Source of the DNA: Streptosporangium saharense
GTDB lineage: Bacteria > Actinomycetota > Actinomycetes > Streptosporangiales > Streptosporangiaceae
DNA length: 64,000 nt
Reading direction: 5' to 3'
Assembly: GCF_014203715.1 (NCBI RefSeq)
Contig: NZ_JACHJP010000002.1
Location: 186,001-250,000 of the forward strand
Notes under the pieces: model-generated
Seen by the model: only the letters and a program-made list of their open reading frames with translations
Databases searched by the model: none
Told to the model about the DNA's origin: nothing
Shown: piece by piece, positions 37,530 to 46,932 of the stretch
How positions within the stretch are numbered: position 1 is the first letter of the stretch
Layout of the letters: each line of letters begins with the position of its first letter
Translations under genes and position numbers: made by a program

Positions 37530-40500
37530 TTGTGAGCGCGGGCCGTACGGCACCGGCCTGTTCGGTGGACAGGTAGCGCTCAAGGCGGGCCACGTCGGGG
37601 TTCTGGAAGAGCGCCCTGATGGGCAGCTCTGTTTTCAACACGGCGCGGATGCGGCTGACCAGCTTTGTCGCCAGGAGCGAATGCCCACCGAGGTCGAAGA
37701 AGCCGTCGTCAACGCCGACCTTCTCGACACCGAGGACCTCGGCGAACAGCCCGCACAGGATCTCCTCGCGGGGGGTACGCGGCTCACGTCCTTCGGTGAC
37801 CTCGAACTCGGGGGCGGGCAGCGCGCGACGGTCGATCTTCCCGTTGGCCGTGACCGGCAGGGCCTCCAGGGCCACGACCACCGGCACCATGTAGGCGGGC
37901 AGCCGCTCGGCCACGTGCTCACGCACCTCCTCCGGAGAGGTGTCCCCGACGACGTAGGCGACCAGCCGTTTGTCACCGGGCTGGTCCTCCCGCACCACCA
38001 CGACGGCCTGCCGGACCGTGGCGAGCTCGCCGACCACGGTCTCGACCTCGCCCGGCTCGATCCGGAAGCCCCGGATCTTCACCTGGTCGTCGGCACGGCC
38101 CACGAACTCCAGCTCTCCGGAGGTGGTCCAGCGGACCAGGTCCCCGGTGCGGTACATCCGCCCGCCGTACGGACAGGCCACGAACCGCTCGGCGGTCAGC
38201 CCCGGCCTGCCGACATACCCCCGGGCCAGACCGGAACCCGCGAGGTACAGCTCACCCGCGACGCCTGCCGGGACGGGCTGCAAGGCCGTGTCCAGGACGT
38301 AGACCCGCATGTTGTCCAGCGGACGCCCGATGAGCACCGACGCCGAGGACATCCGGTGGCAGGTCGCGAAGGTCGTGGTCTCGGTGGGGCCGTAGCCGTC
38401 CACCACGACCACCCCGGGACAGCTCTCCAGCACCCGTCGCACCGCACCCGGTGCGACCACGTCACCGCCGGTCCACACCTCCTTCACGGCCGCGAAGCAC
38501 TCCGGTGCTTCCTGCGCGACCAACGTGAACAGCCCGGCCGTCAACCACAGCGCGTCAACCTCACCGTCGGCCAGCAACCGCGCGAAGTCAGCCGTAGCGA
38601 GCTGCCCCGGAGGGGCCACGACCACCCGGCCGCCCGACAGCAGCGGCACCCACAGTTCGAACGTCGAGGCGTCGAAGGCCAGCGGCGAGTGGACCAGCAC
38701 ACTCCCTGAAGTGATGCCGTCGAAGCAGCGGCTGTGGGCCAGGTCGACCACGTTCCGATGGGTGACGGCGACGCCCTTCGGCACCCCCGTCGAGCCCGAG
38801 GTGAACATCAGGTAGGCGCGGTTGTCGGGCAGCACGCGGACGACGGGCCGCGCAGGAACCCGCTCGGCCTCGTGCACCCGGAGGGTCCGCAGCTCCCGGG
38901 TCAGCGGGTGCTCCCGGTGCGCCTCGTCGACCAGCAGCAGCGTGGTGCCGCTGTCGGCCAGCACGCGGTTGAGCCGCTCCAGGGGATACCGGTCGTCGAG
39001 CGGCACGTACAGGCCGCCGCCCCTGAGGATCGCGAGCAGCGCGGTCACCTGGTCGGCGGAGCGGTCCATCAGCAGCGCGACCGGGGTCTCCAAACCCATG
39101 CCCGCGAAGGCCAGCCGGTCGGCCAGTCGTTCGGCCCGCAGGTCGAGTTCCCGGTAGGTCAGCTCCTGGCCGTCGCAGGTCAGGGCGACGGCGTCCGGGG
39201 TGCGTGCCACCTGGGCGGCGAACAGTTCGGGCAGGCTCGCCTCGGGAACCGGGTTCGCGGTGTCGTTCCACCGGTCGAGGATCTCGGTCCGCTCCTCGGG
39301 CGTCAGCACGTCGGCGTGGCCGACCGGCGAGGCCGGGTCGTCCAGCAGGTGGCCGAGCAGCCGCCCGAACCTGCCGAGCAGGGCCGTGGCCGCCTCGTCG
39401 GTGAAGGCCGAGGGCTGGTGGTCGAGCTGCAGGCCGAGCCGTTCGCCGGGGGTGACCGCGAGCAGCAGCGGGTAGTGGGCGCTGTCGGCGTCCTCGACCA
39501 GCGTGACGTCCAGGACGCCCTCGATGCCCAGGGGGCCGCTGTCCGGGTAGTTGCCGTGGACGACGACCGTGTCGAACAGGCCGCCGAGCCCGGCGCAGCG
39601 CTGGATCTCGGCCAGTCCCAGGTGCTGGTGGTCCAGCAGTTCCGCCTGTTCGGCCTGGACCCGGGTGAGCAGCGCCGCCCAGCTCTCCCCGGGGCGGATC
39701 CTGGTCCTGACGGGGACGGTGTCGATCAGCAGGCCGACCATCCGCTCGACGCCGGGGATCTCGTGCGGGCGCCCCGAGACCGTCATGCCGAAGGCCACGT
39801 CACCCCGGCCGGTCAGCCGGGTCAGCAGCACTCCCCAGACCGCCTGGACCACGGTGTTGACGGTCACGCCGTGCCGTCTGGCGAGCCGTACGAGCCGGTC
39901 GGTGGTCTCCGCGGGCAGTTCCGTCCGCAGGCGCCGGGGCAGCTCGGGGACGCCCTGTCCTGGCGCGACCAGCGTGGGCTCCTCGAACCCGGCCAGCGCC
40001 TCGGTCCACGCCCGCCGCGCCGCCTCCCGGTCCTGCCGGTCCACCCAGACCAGATAGTCCCGGTACGGCACCCGGTCCGGCAGCGCGGAGTCGTCGCCGT
40101 GGCTCGCGTACAGGGCCCACAGTTCCTCGGCGAAGATCGGCATGGACCAGCCGTCGAGCAGGATGTGGTGGGCGGAGACGACGAGCCGGTGGTGGCCGGG
40201 TGTATCGCGCAGCAGCAGCCAGCGCACCAGCGGCGGGCGGGACAGGTCGAAGCGGCGGGCGCGCTCCTCCTCGACGATCCGCGCGGCGTGCGCCTCGAAG
40301 TCGTCAACGCCGGACAGGTCGATCTCGGTGAAGGGCGCCCGCACGCCGTCCACGACGACCTGGAACGTCGAGCCGTCCTCGCCCCGGTGGAAGGCGGCAC
40401 GAAGGTTGGGGTGGCGTTCCAGCAGGGCCGTCGCGGCGGCGCGCAGGCCGGGCACGTCGAGGGTGCCGGTCAGGTCGAAGCTGCAGGCGGCGGTGTAGAC

Positions 40501-43500
40501 GTCGGCGGCCCCCAGGTCGTACTCGGAGTGGAAGGCCATGCCGCGCTGTGTCGCGGTGGCGGGCCACACGTCGGCGACGTCGGCGGGCCGGTGCGCCGCG
40601 ACCAGGGCGTCGAGTCCGGCCTGGTCGATCGTGACGAGGGGGAAGTCGGAGGGGGTGTGGGCGTTCGCGGTGCCGCGCCGTACGTGGGCGGCGATGCCGC
40701 GCAGCGCGGCGAACCAGGCCTCGGCCAGCTCGGCGGTCTCCCGCTCGGTGAGCAGTTCGCCCGCCCACGTCCACTCGGCCAGCAGCGTCGGCCCGTGCGG
40801 GGTGTCGAGGGTGAGGGCGTCGAGGCCGAGGGCGTGCGGCAGGGACATGCCGTCCTCGCCACCCTCCCCGACCAGGTCGGCCCCGGCCAGCCACTCCTCG
40901 CCGGTGACGTCGTCCATCGGGAAGCGGCCCAGGTAGTTGAACTCGATCCTCGGTTCCGGGTGCTCGCCGAGGACGGCTCCGGTCTCGGGGTTGAGATATC
41001 TGAGCAGGCCGTAGCCGATGCCGTGGTCGGGGATGGCGCGCAGTTGCTCCTTGACCCGTTTGAGCGCGACGCCGACTCCCGTGCCTCCCCGGGTCACCTC
41101 GGGCCAGGGCACCGCGCCCGGGTCGAGCCGTACCGGGAAGACCGAGGTGAACCAGCCGACCGTCCGCGACAGGTCCACCCCTTCGACGATCTCCTCCCTG
41201 CCGTGCCCCTCGACGGCCACGAGCACGGGCGTCCCAGAGCCGGGGGTACGGCGGGCGCGCCAGTGTCCGAGGGCGAGGGAGAAGGCGGTCAGCAGCACGT
41301 CGTTGACCTGCGCGTGGAAGGCGGCGGGGGCCCGGGTGAGCAGCGGTTCCGTGAGGTCGGGCGGCAGCGCGAGCCGTAGCGAGCCGACGGTCGCGTAGGT
41401 GTCGCGGGCCGGGTCGAAGGCGCGCTCACCGAGCGGTGTCTCCGGCGTCTCCAGGATCTCGGCCCAGAAGGGCAGTTCGGCGATCCGCGTGGCATCCTTG
41501 GCGGCCTCGCCCAGCCGTCGTGCCCAGTGCCTGAAGGAGGTCGGCACCGGTTCCAGGGCCGTTTCCGGTTCGCGCAGCGCCGCGAGCAGGTCGGCCTGGA
41601 GGGTCCGCCAGGACACCCCGTCGATGACCAGGTGGTGGACGACGAGCAGCAGCCGCGTGCCGTACCTCACGGCCTGGACCATGACCCCGGCCTCGGGCCG
41701 TAATCGTGCCGGTGCCTCGCGCGCCGCCGTCGCGTAACCCGACTCGTCGGTCACGACCCGGAGCACGTCCTCGGCGCGCACCGCGCCCTCCGGCTGGACG
41801 TGGAGGCTCCACGGCCGCACGGCCAACGAGGAGGTCCGCGTCCGCAGCACGTCATGCCGGTCCAGTACGGCCCGCAGCGTGGCGGCCAGGTGTTCGTCGG
41901 TGGTTCCCTCGGGGAGGGACAGGCTCATCGACTGGTGGTATCCGTCCAGTGGGCCTTCCTGGGCGGCCAGCCAGGCGATGACGGGGGTCGGCGGCACCTC
42001 GCCGAGGTTCGCGCCCGCCTCCTCCTTCACGACGGGCCGCTCGACCGTCCCGGCGAGCCGCGCCAGGGCCGCCACGCTGCCCGCGGTGAAGACGTCACGC
42101 GGACTGATCCGCAGCCCGGCCCTGCGGGCCTCCGAGACGAGCTGGATCGCGGTGATGGAGTCGCCGCCGAGTTCGAAGAAGGACTCCTCGACCCCCACGT
42201 TCTCCAGGCCGAGGACCCTCCGGTAGAGCTCACAGAGGGTGCCTTCGAGGCCGTCAACGGGTGTGGCCGCGTCGGAACGGCCGAAGACCGGGGCGGGCAG
42301 GGCCCTCCTGTCGATCTTCCCGGCCGTGTTGAGCGGGAAGGAGTCGAGCACGACGATCGCGGCGGGCACCATGTAGTGCGGCAGCCTGCCCGCGCAGTGT
42401 TCGCGCAGCTCGGCGGGGTCGGCCGTGCCGACGACGTAGCCGACGAGGCGTCTGCGGCCAGGCTCGTCCTGCCGGGCCAGCACCACGGCCTGCCGTACGG
42501 CGGAGTGCTCGGTCAGGACCGCCTCGACCTCGCCGGGCTCGATGCGGAAGCCACGGATCTTCACCTGGTCGTCGGCGCGGCCGAGGAAGTCGAGTTGCCC
42601 GTCCGCGCGCAGCCGTACCCTGTCGCCGGTGCGGTACATCCGCTCGCCGGGCTCCCCGAAGGGACAGGCCACGAAGCGTTCCGCCGTCAGGCCCGGCCTG
42701 CCCACGTAACCTCGGGCCAGTCCCGGTCCCGAGACGTACAGCTCGCCCTCGGTCACCGGGCGCAGGGTGGCGTCCAGGACGTGGATTCCGGTGTCCACGC
42801 AGGGCAGGCCGATCGGTGGTTCCTCGTCGCCGGTCAGGGGGCCGCTCATGGTGGCGGTGACCGTGGTCTCGGTGGGGCCGTAGCCGTTGAAGACGGCGCG
42901 CCCGGCACTCCAGCGTGCGACCAGTTCCCGGGGTACGGCCTCGCCGCCGACGACGATCGCGCGCAGGGTGGGCAGCGGCACGTCGGGCAGGGTGGCCAGC
43001 ATCGCCGGGGACAGGTCGGCGTGCGTGACGCCGTACTCGTCGATCAGGGCGGCGAGCTCCTCGCCGACCATCTGGCTCTGCTCGCGCGGCAGCACGAGGG
43101 CGGCGCCGTTGGCGAGGGTGTTGACGATGTCCGAGACGGAGACGTCGAAGCTGAGGGAGGCGCCCTGCAGCACGCGGCTGGTGGCGTCGATGCCGGTCAG
43201 GCCCGCGTGGGTGGCGACCAGGGCGGCGAGCCCGGCGTGGGTGACGGCAACGCCCTTGGGGGTGCCGGTCGAGCCCGAGGTGTAGATGACGTAGGCGGTG
43301 TTGGCCGGGGAGACGGGCCGCAGCGGCGCCGTCTCCTCCGGACCCGTCGGGAGGTCCGCCAGCAGGAGGGGAAGGCCGCAGTCGGGCAGGCCGGGGGCCG
43401 TCTCCGCCGAGGTGAGCACCAGCTTCGCCCCGGAGTCGGCGGCCATGCGCGCGATCCGGTCGGCGGGCAGGGAGGGATCGACCGGCAGCCAGGCCGCCCC

Positions 43501-43749
43501 GGCCTTGGCGATCGCGTAGAGGGCCGTGATGGCCGTGACGGACCTCGGCAGCGCCAGGGCGACGACGTCCTCCGTGCCGACTCCCCGCCCGGCCAGCAGC
43601 CGGGCCAGCCGACCGGCTCTGCGGTCCAGTTCGGCGTAGGTGAGACGGGTTTCCCCCGCCACCAGGGCGACGGCGTCCGGCGTCCTGGTCACCTGCGCCC
43701 CGATCAGCTCCGGCAGCGTCACCGGGGATACACCACCAACCGCGGACAT
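34471..43749 (-). CDS. Nonribosomal peptide synthetase, A-T-E-C-A-T-C-A-T (modules 1-3)
   Basis: A 3092-residue initiating synthetase that starts with an adenylation domain. Order: A1 (A4 motif F-D-V-S-V-S-D near 203), T1 with L-G-G-D-S-I near 530, E with H-H-L-V-I-D-G-V-S near 708 and F-N-Y-L-G-R-F, C2 with H-H-I-L-L-D-G-W-S near 1197, A2 near 1695, T2 near 2021, C3 near 2210, A3 near 2713, T3 near 3040. G-G-D-S in T1 is the form expected before an epimerase, and C2 differs from all others here, as expected of a D-L condensation domain. Predicted substrates are X1 (to D form), Val and Hpg. Start ATG 43749 follows GGAGGG. The end is a carrier domain, handing over to the C-first synthetase downstream. 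Confidence 0.95.
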   Translation of the reverse strand: MSAVGGVSPVTLPELIGAQVTRTPDAVALVAGETRLTYAELDRRAGRLARLLAGRGVGTEDVVALALPRSVTAITALYAIAKAGAAWLPVDPSLPADRIARMAADSGAKLVLTSAETAPGLPDCGLPLLLADLPTGPEETAPLRPVSPANTAYVIYTSGSTGTPKGVAVTHAGLAALVATHAGLTGIDATSRVLQGASLSFDVSVSDIVNTLANGAALVLPREQSQMVGEELAALIDEYGVTHADLSPAMLATLPDVPLPTLRAIVVGGEAVPRELVARWSAGRAVFNGYGPTETTVTATMSGPLTGDEEPPIGLPCVDTGIHVLDATLRPVTEGELYVSGPGLARGYVGRPGLTAERFVACPFGEPGERMYRTGDRVRLRADGQLDFLGRADDQVKIRGFRIEPGEVEAVLTEHSAVRQAVVLARQDEPGRRRLVGYVVGTADPAELREHCAGRLPHYMVPAAIVVLDSFPLNTAGKIDRRALPAPVFGRSDAATPVDGLEGTLCELYRRVLGLENVGVEESFFELGGDSITAIQLVSEARRAGLRISPRDVFTAGSVAALARLAGTVERPVVKEEAGANLGEVPPTPVIAWLAAQEGPLDGYHQSMSLSLPEGTTDEHLAATLRAVLDRHDVLRTRTSSLAVRPWSLHVQPEGAVRAEDVLRVVTDESGYATAAREAPARLRPEAGVMVQAVRYGTRLLLVVHHLVIDGVSWRTLQADLLAALREPETALEPVPTSFRHWARRLGEAAKDATRIAELPFWAEILETPETPLGERAFDPARDTYATVGSLRLALPPDLTEPLLTRAPAAFHAQVNDVLLTAFSLALGHWRARRTPGSGTPVLVAVEGHGREEIVEGVDLSRTVGWFTSVFPVRLDPGAVPWPEVTRGGTGVGVALKRVKEQLRAIPDHGIGYGLLRYLNPETGAVLGEHPEPRIEFNYLGRFPMDDVTGEEWLAGADLVGEGGEDGMSLPHALGLDALTLDTPHGPTLLAEWTWAGELLTERETAELAEAWFAALRGIAAHVRRGTANAHTPSDFPLVTIDQAGLDALVAAHRPADVADVWPATATQRGMAFHSEYDLGAADVYTAACSFDLTGTLDVPGLRAAATALLERHPNLRAAFHRGEDGSTFQVVVDGVRAPFTEIDLSGVDDFEAHAARIVEEERARRFDLSRPPLVRWLLLRDTPGHHRLVVSAHHILLDGWSMPIFAEELWALYASHGDDSALPDRVPYRDYLVWVDRQDREAARRAWTEALAGFEEPTLVAPGQGVPELPRRLRTELPAETTDRLVRLARRHGVTVNTVVQAVWGVLLTRLTGRGDVAFGMTVSGRPHEIPGVERMVGLLIDTVPVRTRIRPGESWAALLTRVQAEQAELLDHQHLGLAEIQRCAGLGGLFDTVVVHGNYPDSGPLGIEGVLDVTLVEDADSAHYPLLLAVTPGERLGLQLDHQPSAFTDEAATALLGRFGRLLGHLLDDPASPVGHADVLTPEERTEILDRWNDTANPVPEASLPELFAAQVARTPDAVALTCDGQELTYRELDLRAERLADRLAFAGMGLETPVALLMDRSADQVTALLAILRGGGLYVPLDDRYPLERLNRVLADSGTTLLLVDEAHREHPLTRELRTLRVHEAERVPARPVVRVLPDNRAYLMFTSGSTGVPKGVAVTHRNVVDLAHSRCFDGITSGSVLVHSPLAFDASTFELWVPLLSGGRVVVAPPGQLATADFARLLADGEVDALWLTAGLFTLVAQEAPECFAAVKEVWTGGDVVAPGAVRRVLESCPGVVVVDGYGPTETTTFATCHRMSSASVLIGRPLDNMRVYVLDTALQPVPAGVAGELYLAGSGLARGYVGRPGLTAERFVACPYGGRMYRTGDLVRWTTSGELEFVGRADDQVKIRGFRIEPGEVETVVGELATVRQAVVVVREDQPGDKRLVAYVVGDTSPEEVREHVAERLPAYMVPVVVALEALPVTANGKIDRRALPAPEFEVTEGREPRTPREEILCGLFAEVLGVEKVGVDDGFFDLGGHSLLATKLVSRIRAVLKTELPIRALFQNPDVARLERYLSTEQAGAVRPALTTLERPEHVPLSFAQQRLWFIEQLEGPSALYNTPFAVRLRGPVDAGALEKALTDVVNRHEALRTTFPSVGGLPRLRVVEDARPVLETRVCADDAEARATVERISVEHVFDIAVDIPVRAWLLSHGADEHVLVLLLHHIAGDGWSLRPFFDDLAFAYRARLAGDMPDWAPLPVQYADYALWQRDLLGGLQDEQLAHWQAALDGLPEELALPYDRPRPDRASHRGGNAPFQVDAELHARLTRVAAGHHVSLFMLLQAAVSTLYSRLGAGTDIPLGTPTAGRTDEALNDLVGFFVNTLVLRTDLSGNPTFTELLGRVRAANLDAYTHQDVPFERLVEHLNPERVPARHPLFQTLIAMNGQIPLPEEFAGLECREYPFDLDVAKFDLAFNFAETADGLTGMIEYATDLFDHGTVTTLAERLVRVLRTIADDPDRAITAIDVLSDEERDLLVTGWNDTAVPQVVGTLHKLFTEQALKTPDAVAVVSGDSQLTYAELDAQANHLAHRLTGARRVAILMDRSPTLVIAILAILKAGAAYLPLDPQQPKERLQQILTDAGATLLLTDTVHDLQITTITPTAVSEATEPVPDTTRPDNAAYVMFTSGSTGVPKGITITHQNVIDLVTDRCWRQPYRQRILFHAPHAFDASTYELWVPLLSGGQVVVAPPGNMDAAGIRSLVRQHDLTHVHVTAGLFRVIAEEDPDAFAGVREVLTGGDVVSPNAVRRVRAANPGVTIRILYGPTETTLCVTQLETGSGRLSIGRPMDNTRVYVLDEGLRPVPAGVAGELYIAGTGLARGYVGRAALTAERFVACPYGGRMYRTGDVVRWSASGEIEFVGRSDDQVKIRGFRVELAEIEAVVGEHPSVRQAVVVAREDKPGDKRLVAYVVGEATPEQVREHMAERLPAYMVPTVVTLDALPVTANGKVDRRALPAPDFGTAGGRGPRTPREEILCGLFAEVLGLERVGIDDGFFDLGGHSLLATKLVSRIRSVLGAELPIRSLFNAPTVAGVVDELPKSGPARPALRPRR
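37530..40589 (-). other. NRPS module 2 (C-A-T), predicted Val
   Basis: Pocket residues D-A-F-W-W-G-G-T-F-K, one change from the well-known Val code D-A-F-W-I-G-G-T-F-K. The condensation domain is of the type that follows an epimerase. Confidence 0.75.
40590..43749 (-). other. NRPS module 1 (A-T-E), substrate unassigned, product D-configured
   Basis: Pocket residues read by alignment to the classical ten positions are D-V-S-D-V-G-G-V-T-K. This is not a code I can assign. It shares D-V-S...G.V.K with Trp-type pockets as I remember them, and D-V.D-V-G with Arg-type pockets. The epimerase makes the first residue D. No starter condensation domain precedes it, so the peptide should have a free amino terminus. 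Confidence 0.6.
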
Positions 43750-43780
43750 GCGGTTCCCTCCTTCGGCTTTCCCGCGTGCG

Positions 43781-43996
43781 TCAGCTGTTGTCGTCCATGG
43801 CGGCGATGAGGCTCTTCGGGCGCATGTCGGTCCACGACTCCTCGATGTGGTCGAGGCACTCCTGCCGGGCGGCGTCCCCGAAGACGACCTCCCATCCGGC
43901 CGGGACCGGGCTGAAGGTCGGCCAGAGCGAGTGCTGTCCCTCGTCGTTGACGAGCACGTAGTAGCGGGAGTCCGGGTCCTCGAACGGGTTGGCCAT
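43781..43996 (-). CDS. MbtH-like protein
   Basis: A 71-residue MbtH-family chaperone for adenylation domains. It shows the diagnostic pattern [26 protein letters not shown], then [11 protein letters not shown]. The conserved Trp and Ser residues that contact adenylation domains are present. It lies 31 bases before the initiating NRPS gene, whose adenylation domains probably need it for solubility or activity. It has a clear ribosome site. Confidence 0.95.
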   Translation of the reverse strand: MANPFEDPDSRYYVLVNDEGQHSLWPTFSPVPAGWEVVFGDAARQECLDHIEESWTDMRPKSLIAAMDDNS

Positions 43997-44030
43997 GACG
44001 GTGTTTCCTTTCTCGGGCTTTTCAGGGTTT

Positions 44031-44837
44031 TCAGGCGAGGACGAAGAGGAGGTTGGAGCGGGTGGGGCGCCGCGCGGGCGGGGCCTCCAGGCGGGCGAAG
44101 AGGTCGCGGGCCAGTTCGGGCAGGTGCTCGGCGAGGTAGAAGTGGCCGCCGGGGAAGGTCAGGGTGGAGAACGCGCGGGCGGTCGCCCTGGACCAGGCCG
44201 CGACCGACTCCGCCCCGACGCCCCGGTCCTGCGTGCCGTAGTAGGCGTGGACGGGACAGTCCAGCGGGGTCGTTGCCGGTTCGGTGTAGCGGTCGAGCAG
44301 GCGGTAGTCCGCCCGGATCGCCGGCATGATCAGCTCACGCAGTTCCAGGTTGTCGAAGACGCACATGTCGGTTCCGCCGAGCTGTCCGACCCGTGCGATC
44401 AGGGCCTCGTCGTCGGCGTTTCCGAGTCCGAGCCGGGGCGCCAGCCAGGGCGCCGCGCAGCTTGAGGCGAACAGGGTCCTCAGCGTGATCCCGTGCCAGG
44501 CCGCGAGCCGTACCGCCACCTCGTAGGCGACCAGCGAGCCCAGGCTGTGGCCGAAGAAGGCCAGCGGCGCGTCGTCGAAGCGCGCGCAGGCGTTGGCGAT
44601 GGCTCCGGCCAGCTCGTTCATGTCCTCGGCGAAGGGGTCGCAGAGCCGTTCCTCCCGCCCGGGGTAGCGGACCGCGAGGAGCTCGACGCCTTCGGGCAGC
44701 ACCGATTTCCAGGTACGGAAATATCCGGCGGAGCCCCCGGAGTGCGGGAAGCAGACCAGCCTGACGTTCGGCCTGGGGCACGGCTTTATCGCGTGGAACT
44801 GACGCTCGGAGGTCGCGACCGGGTTCGTCGGTGGCAT
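44031..44837 (-). CDS. Type II thioesterase
   Basis: A 268-residue editing thioesterase that removes misprimed or stalled acyl groups from NRPS carrier domains. It has the family start [20 protein letters not shown], the nucleophile [11 protein letters not shown] near residue 110, the acid region around H-A-Y-Y-G-T-Q-D, and His in F-P-G-G-H-F-Y-L. The ATG at 44837 has AAAGGA seven bases upstream; an in-frame ATG at 44873 has no ribosome site. It is the first clear gene of the leftward NRPS operon, 34 bases before mbtH. Confidence 0.92.
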   Translation of the reverse strand: MPPTNPVATSERQFHAIKPCPRPNVRLVCFPHSGGSAGYFRTWKSVLPEGVELLAVRYPGREERLCDPFAEDMNELAGAIANACARFDDAPLAFFGHSLGSLVAYEVAVRLAAWHGITLRTLFASSCAAPWLAPRLGLGNADDEALIARVGQLGGTDMCVFDNLELRELIMPAIRADYRLLDRYTEPATTPLDCPVHAYYGTQDRGVGAESVAAWSRATARAFSTLTFPGGHFYLAEHLPELARDLFARLEAPPARRPTRSNLLFVLA

Positions 44838-45113
44838 GTCGCGTCCTTTCGTCGCTGGAAGGTGGCTTTTCATGGGCGGATCTCAGGGGTCCGCGAGAGG
44901 CTTTTCCGCGCGGTCGGCGGCGGAATGTTCGTCCGGGGAAAGGGGTTCATCCGTGTCAGCCGTCAAAGGGGCGACTTCGGTGACCTGCCGTAATGGCCGG
45001 CCGGAGGAAGAAGAACCATCACAAAGGCCGGGGAGTCAGGAAAAATGGTGAGCAGGGCTCAAAAACTGGCTCGTGCACGTGGCCGGAACAGGCCGCGCGG
45101 GCTCACTGTCAGC
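44838..45113. promoter_or_regulatory. Upstream region of the NRPS operon
   Basis: About 275 bases without a supported gene. This must hold the promoter of the leftward operon that starts with the thioesterase, unless transcription begins farther right. I see no clear -35/-10 pair and no SARP-type repeat here. Short rightward open frames in it (for example from 44993) have no convincing coding character. Confidence 0.35.
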
Positions 45114-45272
45114 TCACTGCCAGCCGGTTCCGCTGTGGACGACCACGAGGGCGGAGCTGGTCGGGGCGGGGAGGTCCGCGGTGCCGACGGCCAGGGCGGC
45201 GAGGGCCGTGAGGGCCGAGGCGGCCAGGAGGATGACGACGCGGGAGGGGAGGGTGCGCAGGGTGTCGACCAT
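45114..45272 (-). CDS. Small membrane or secreted peptide (52 residues)
   Basis: Fifty-two codons from ATG 45272, with AAGGACT eight bases upstream. The N-terminus M-V-D-T-L-R-T-L-P-S-R is followed by one long hydrophobic helix, V-V-I-L-L-A-A-S-A-L-T-A-L-A-A-L-A-V-G, then a short tail P-A-P-T-S-S-A-L-V-V-V-H-S-G-T-G-W-Q. This looks like a signal-anchor or a secreted short peptide. It lies upstream of the type II thioesterase on the same strand. I do not recognise the family. It could be a real cluster gene or a chance hydrophobic ORF. Confidence 0.4.
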   Translation of the reverse strand: MVDTLRTLPSRVVILLAASALTALAALAVGTADLPAPTSSALVVVHSGTGWQ

Positions 45273-45450
45273 GACGAGAGTCCTTGTCGGATCAGAGCCT
45301 CACGGCTCCGGCGGGGCGGTCGGCGCCTCGTCAGGTCGCCTTCCAGGTTTGCTCATCCCGGGGTGTGAGACTTATCTTCATCACCGTTTCCCCTGCTCGG
45401 AAGGGGGTTGAGCTGGCCTGTCTATGCCGTGGCCGGAACCGTTCACCAGT

Positions 45451-45783
45451 TCATCCGGAGAGTTCTCCGGGGCTTTCCCGCTCAAGGAGCAGCTCGTAGA
45501 AGGGCCCGATCAGGGGCGCCTGTGCCGTGACCTGCTCCCACTCCCGCAGTTCGGCGTGGGCGGCCAGCGTGCGGCGCACCACGGCGGCGGCCCGCTCCTC
45601 GGCCTGTTCGAGCCCGTCGGCGCCGAGCACGACCCCGAGCACGGGGTACGGCCTGGCGTGCGGATGGACCGCGACATGCTCGATCCGCTCGTCGGGGACG
45701 GCCGTGGCCAGGATCCGGCCCGCGACGTCGGCGGGCAGGCCGCTTCCGGCCGACGACCTGACCTGCACATGCACGAGGTACAT
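45451..45783 (-). CDS. Small hypothetical protein of the M-Y-L-V-H-V type
   Basis: A 110-residue soluble protein starting M-Y-L-V-H-V-Q-V-R-S at 45783; longer in-frame starts lack support. It contains V-A-G-R-I-L-A-T-A-V, E-H-V-A-V-H-P-H-A-R-P-Y-P-V-L-G-V-V-L, A-E-E-R-A-A-A-V-V-R-R-T-L and a C-terminal F-Y-E-L-L-L. The alternating strand-helix pattern suggests a small ferredoxin-like alpha/beta fold. It resembles short hypothetical proteins I have seen in actinomycete peptide clusters, but no function is known to me. It is divergent from the LuxR-type regulator. Confidence 0.6.
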   Translation of the reverse strand: MYLVHVQVRSSAGSGLPADVAGRILATAVPDERIEHVAVHPHARPYPVLGVVLGADGLEQAEERAAAVVRRTLAAHAELREWEQVTAQAPLIGPFYELLLERESPGELSG

Positions 45784-45813
45784 CGGCGTCCGCTTTCTCG
45801 TCGTCGCGAATTG

Positions 45814-45830
45814 CCACTGACTGCCAGTGG
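45814..45830. promoter_or_regulatory. Inverted repeat in the divergent promoter region
   Basis: CCACTG (45814-45819) and CAGTGG (45825-45830) with a 5-base spacer, in the gap between the small hypothetical gene and the LuxR-type regulator. It is followed by a strongly AT-rich tract (45841-45860). It may be an operator for the regulator next door. Confidence 0.4.
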
Positions 45831-45936
45831 GGAGGTATGTCATAAAAAATTAAAGTTTTTGGCGAATTGAACCTTGCTATCCCGGTTGGGGCTCTGCCAC
45901 GATTCCGATCAACGGCGATGCGTGATCCAAAAGGAA

Positions 45937-46932
45937 ATGCAGGTGCTCACTTCCCTGGGGTTGACTAAGGTCGCTGAGTCTGTCTACCGTGCGATGTTGG
46001 CCCGGCCCAACGATGGCGTCAGCGAACTCGCCGGACGACTCTCGTGCGAAGCGGACGACGTGCGGGCCGCGCTGGACGAGCTGAGTGAACTCGCTCTGAT
46101 CCGCCCCTCCCAGCAGCAGGACGGTCATCTGCACGCGGTCTCTCCCGACATCGGGATGGAGATCCTGCTCAGCAGGCAGCAGGCCGGTCTGATCGCCCAG
46201 CAACAGCGCCTTGAGGAGTCCCGCGCCGCCGCCGCCCGCCTCATCGCCGACCACGCCAGCCTCAGGTCCGAGGCCGGGGGAACCGGGGTCGAGCAGATCG
46301 TCGGCATCGACAACATCCGCGACCGGATCGCGGTGCTCTGCCGTACGGTCTGCAGAGAGATCATGACCTTCGCGCCGGACGGCGCGCAGACGGCGGAGAA
46401 CCTGGAGAGCGCCCGCCCGCAGGACGCCGCGGTGCTGGCCCGGGGAGTACGGCTGCGCATCGTCTATCTCGACAGCCTGCGCAACAACCAGCCGACCGTC
46501 GACTACGCGGATTGGATCGTTCAACGCGGCGCCGAGGTGCGGACCGTGGCGACGCTGCCCAACCGAATGATCATCATGGACCACAGCACCGTCGTCATCG
46601 CGGTCTCCAGCGACAACACCGCCGCCGGGGCGGTCGTCCTGACGGGGGAGGGCACCGTGACCGCCCTGTGCGCGCTGTTCGAGAGCGTGTGGGCGAGCGC
46701 CAGACCCCTGTCCGACGCCGTCCCGATCAACGCGCACGGCCTGTCGCCGCAGGAGCAGAGCGCCCTGGCCCTGCTCGCGGAGGGACACACCGACGAGGCC
46801 ATCGCCAAGCGGCTTGGCGTCTCGCCCAGGACCTCCCGGCGACTGGCCGCCACGCTCATCGAAAGGCTCGGAGCCCGCAGCCGGTTCGAGGCCGGCGTGC
46901 GGGCGGTGCGCCAGGGCTGGCTTGAGCATTAG
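45937..46932 (+). CDS. Cluster-situated TrmB/LuxR-type regulator
   Basis: A 331-residue regulator. The N-terminus is a TrmB-like winged helix (G-L-T-K-V-A-E-S-V-Y-R-A-M-L, V-S-E-L-A-G-R-L). The middle is a sensor-like region with I-V-G-I-D-N-I-R-D-R-I. The C-terminus is a LuxR/GerE helix-turn-helix: L-S-P-Q-E-Q-S-A-L-A-L-L-A-E-G-H-T-D-E-A-I-A-K-R-L-G-V-S-P-R-T-S-R-R. This architecture is common as a pathway-specific activator in actinomycete clusters. A GTG at 45943 has a better spaced ribosome site (AAGGA) than the ATG at 45937, so the true start may be six bases later. Its 3' end overlaps the convergent MFS gene by 4 bases. Confidence 0.85.
   Translation: MQVLTSLGLTKVAESVYRAMLARPNDGVSELAGRLSCEADDVRAALDELSELALIRPSQQQDGHLHAVSPDIGMEILLSRQQAGLIAQQQRLEESRAAAARLIADHASLRSEAGGTGVEQIVGIDNIRDRIAVLCRTVCREIMTFAPDGAQTAENLESARPQDAAVLARGVRLRIVYLDSLRNNQPTVDYADWIVQRGAEVRTVATLPNRMIIMDHSTVVIAVSSDNTAAGAVVLTGEGTVTALCALFESVWASARPLSDAVPINAHGLSPQEQSALALLAEGHTDEAIAKRLGVSPRTSRRLAATLIERLGARSRFEAGVRAVRQGWLEH

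Noticed and set aside
28200-37700. Long near-identical DNA repeats, considered as CRISPR or mobile elements
   Set aside because: They coincide with T-C boundaries and A-domain cores of NRPS modules and keep the reading frame, so they are intragenic module homology. No CRISPR array, tRNA gene or complete insertion sequence was seen in the window.
31303-38709. Very long rightward open frames opposite the NRPS genes (956 and 1474 codons)
   Set aside because: They mirror the NRPS coding strand in high-GC codon bias, are rich in Gln/Arg/His low-complexity runs, and show no domain. They are shadows.
44993-45211. A basic 72-codon rightward ORF before the NRPS operon
   Set aside because: It overlaps the better supported leftward 52-residue peptide gene and its Lys/His/Arg-rich sequence has no family look.
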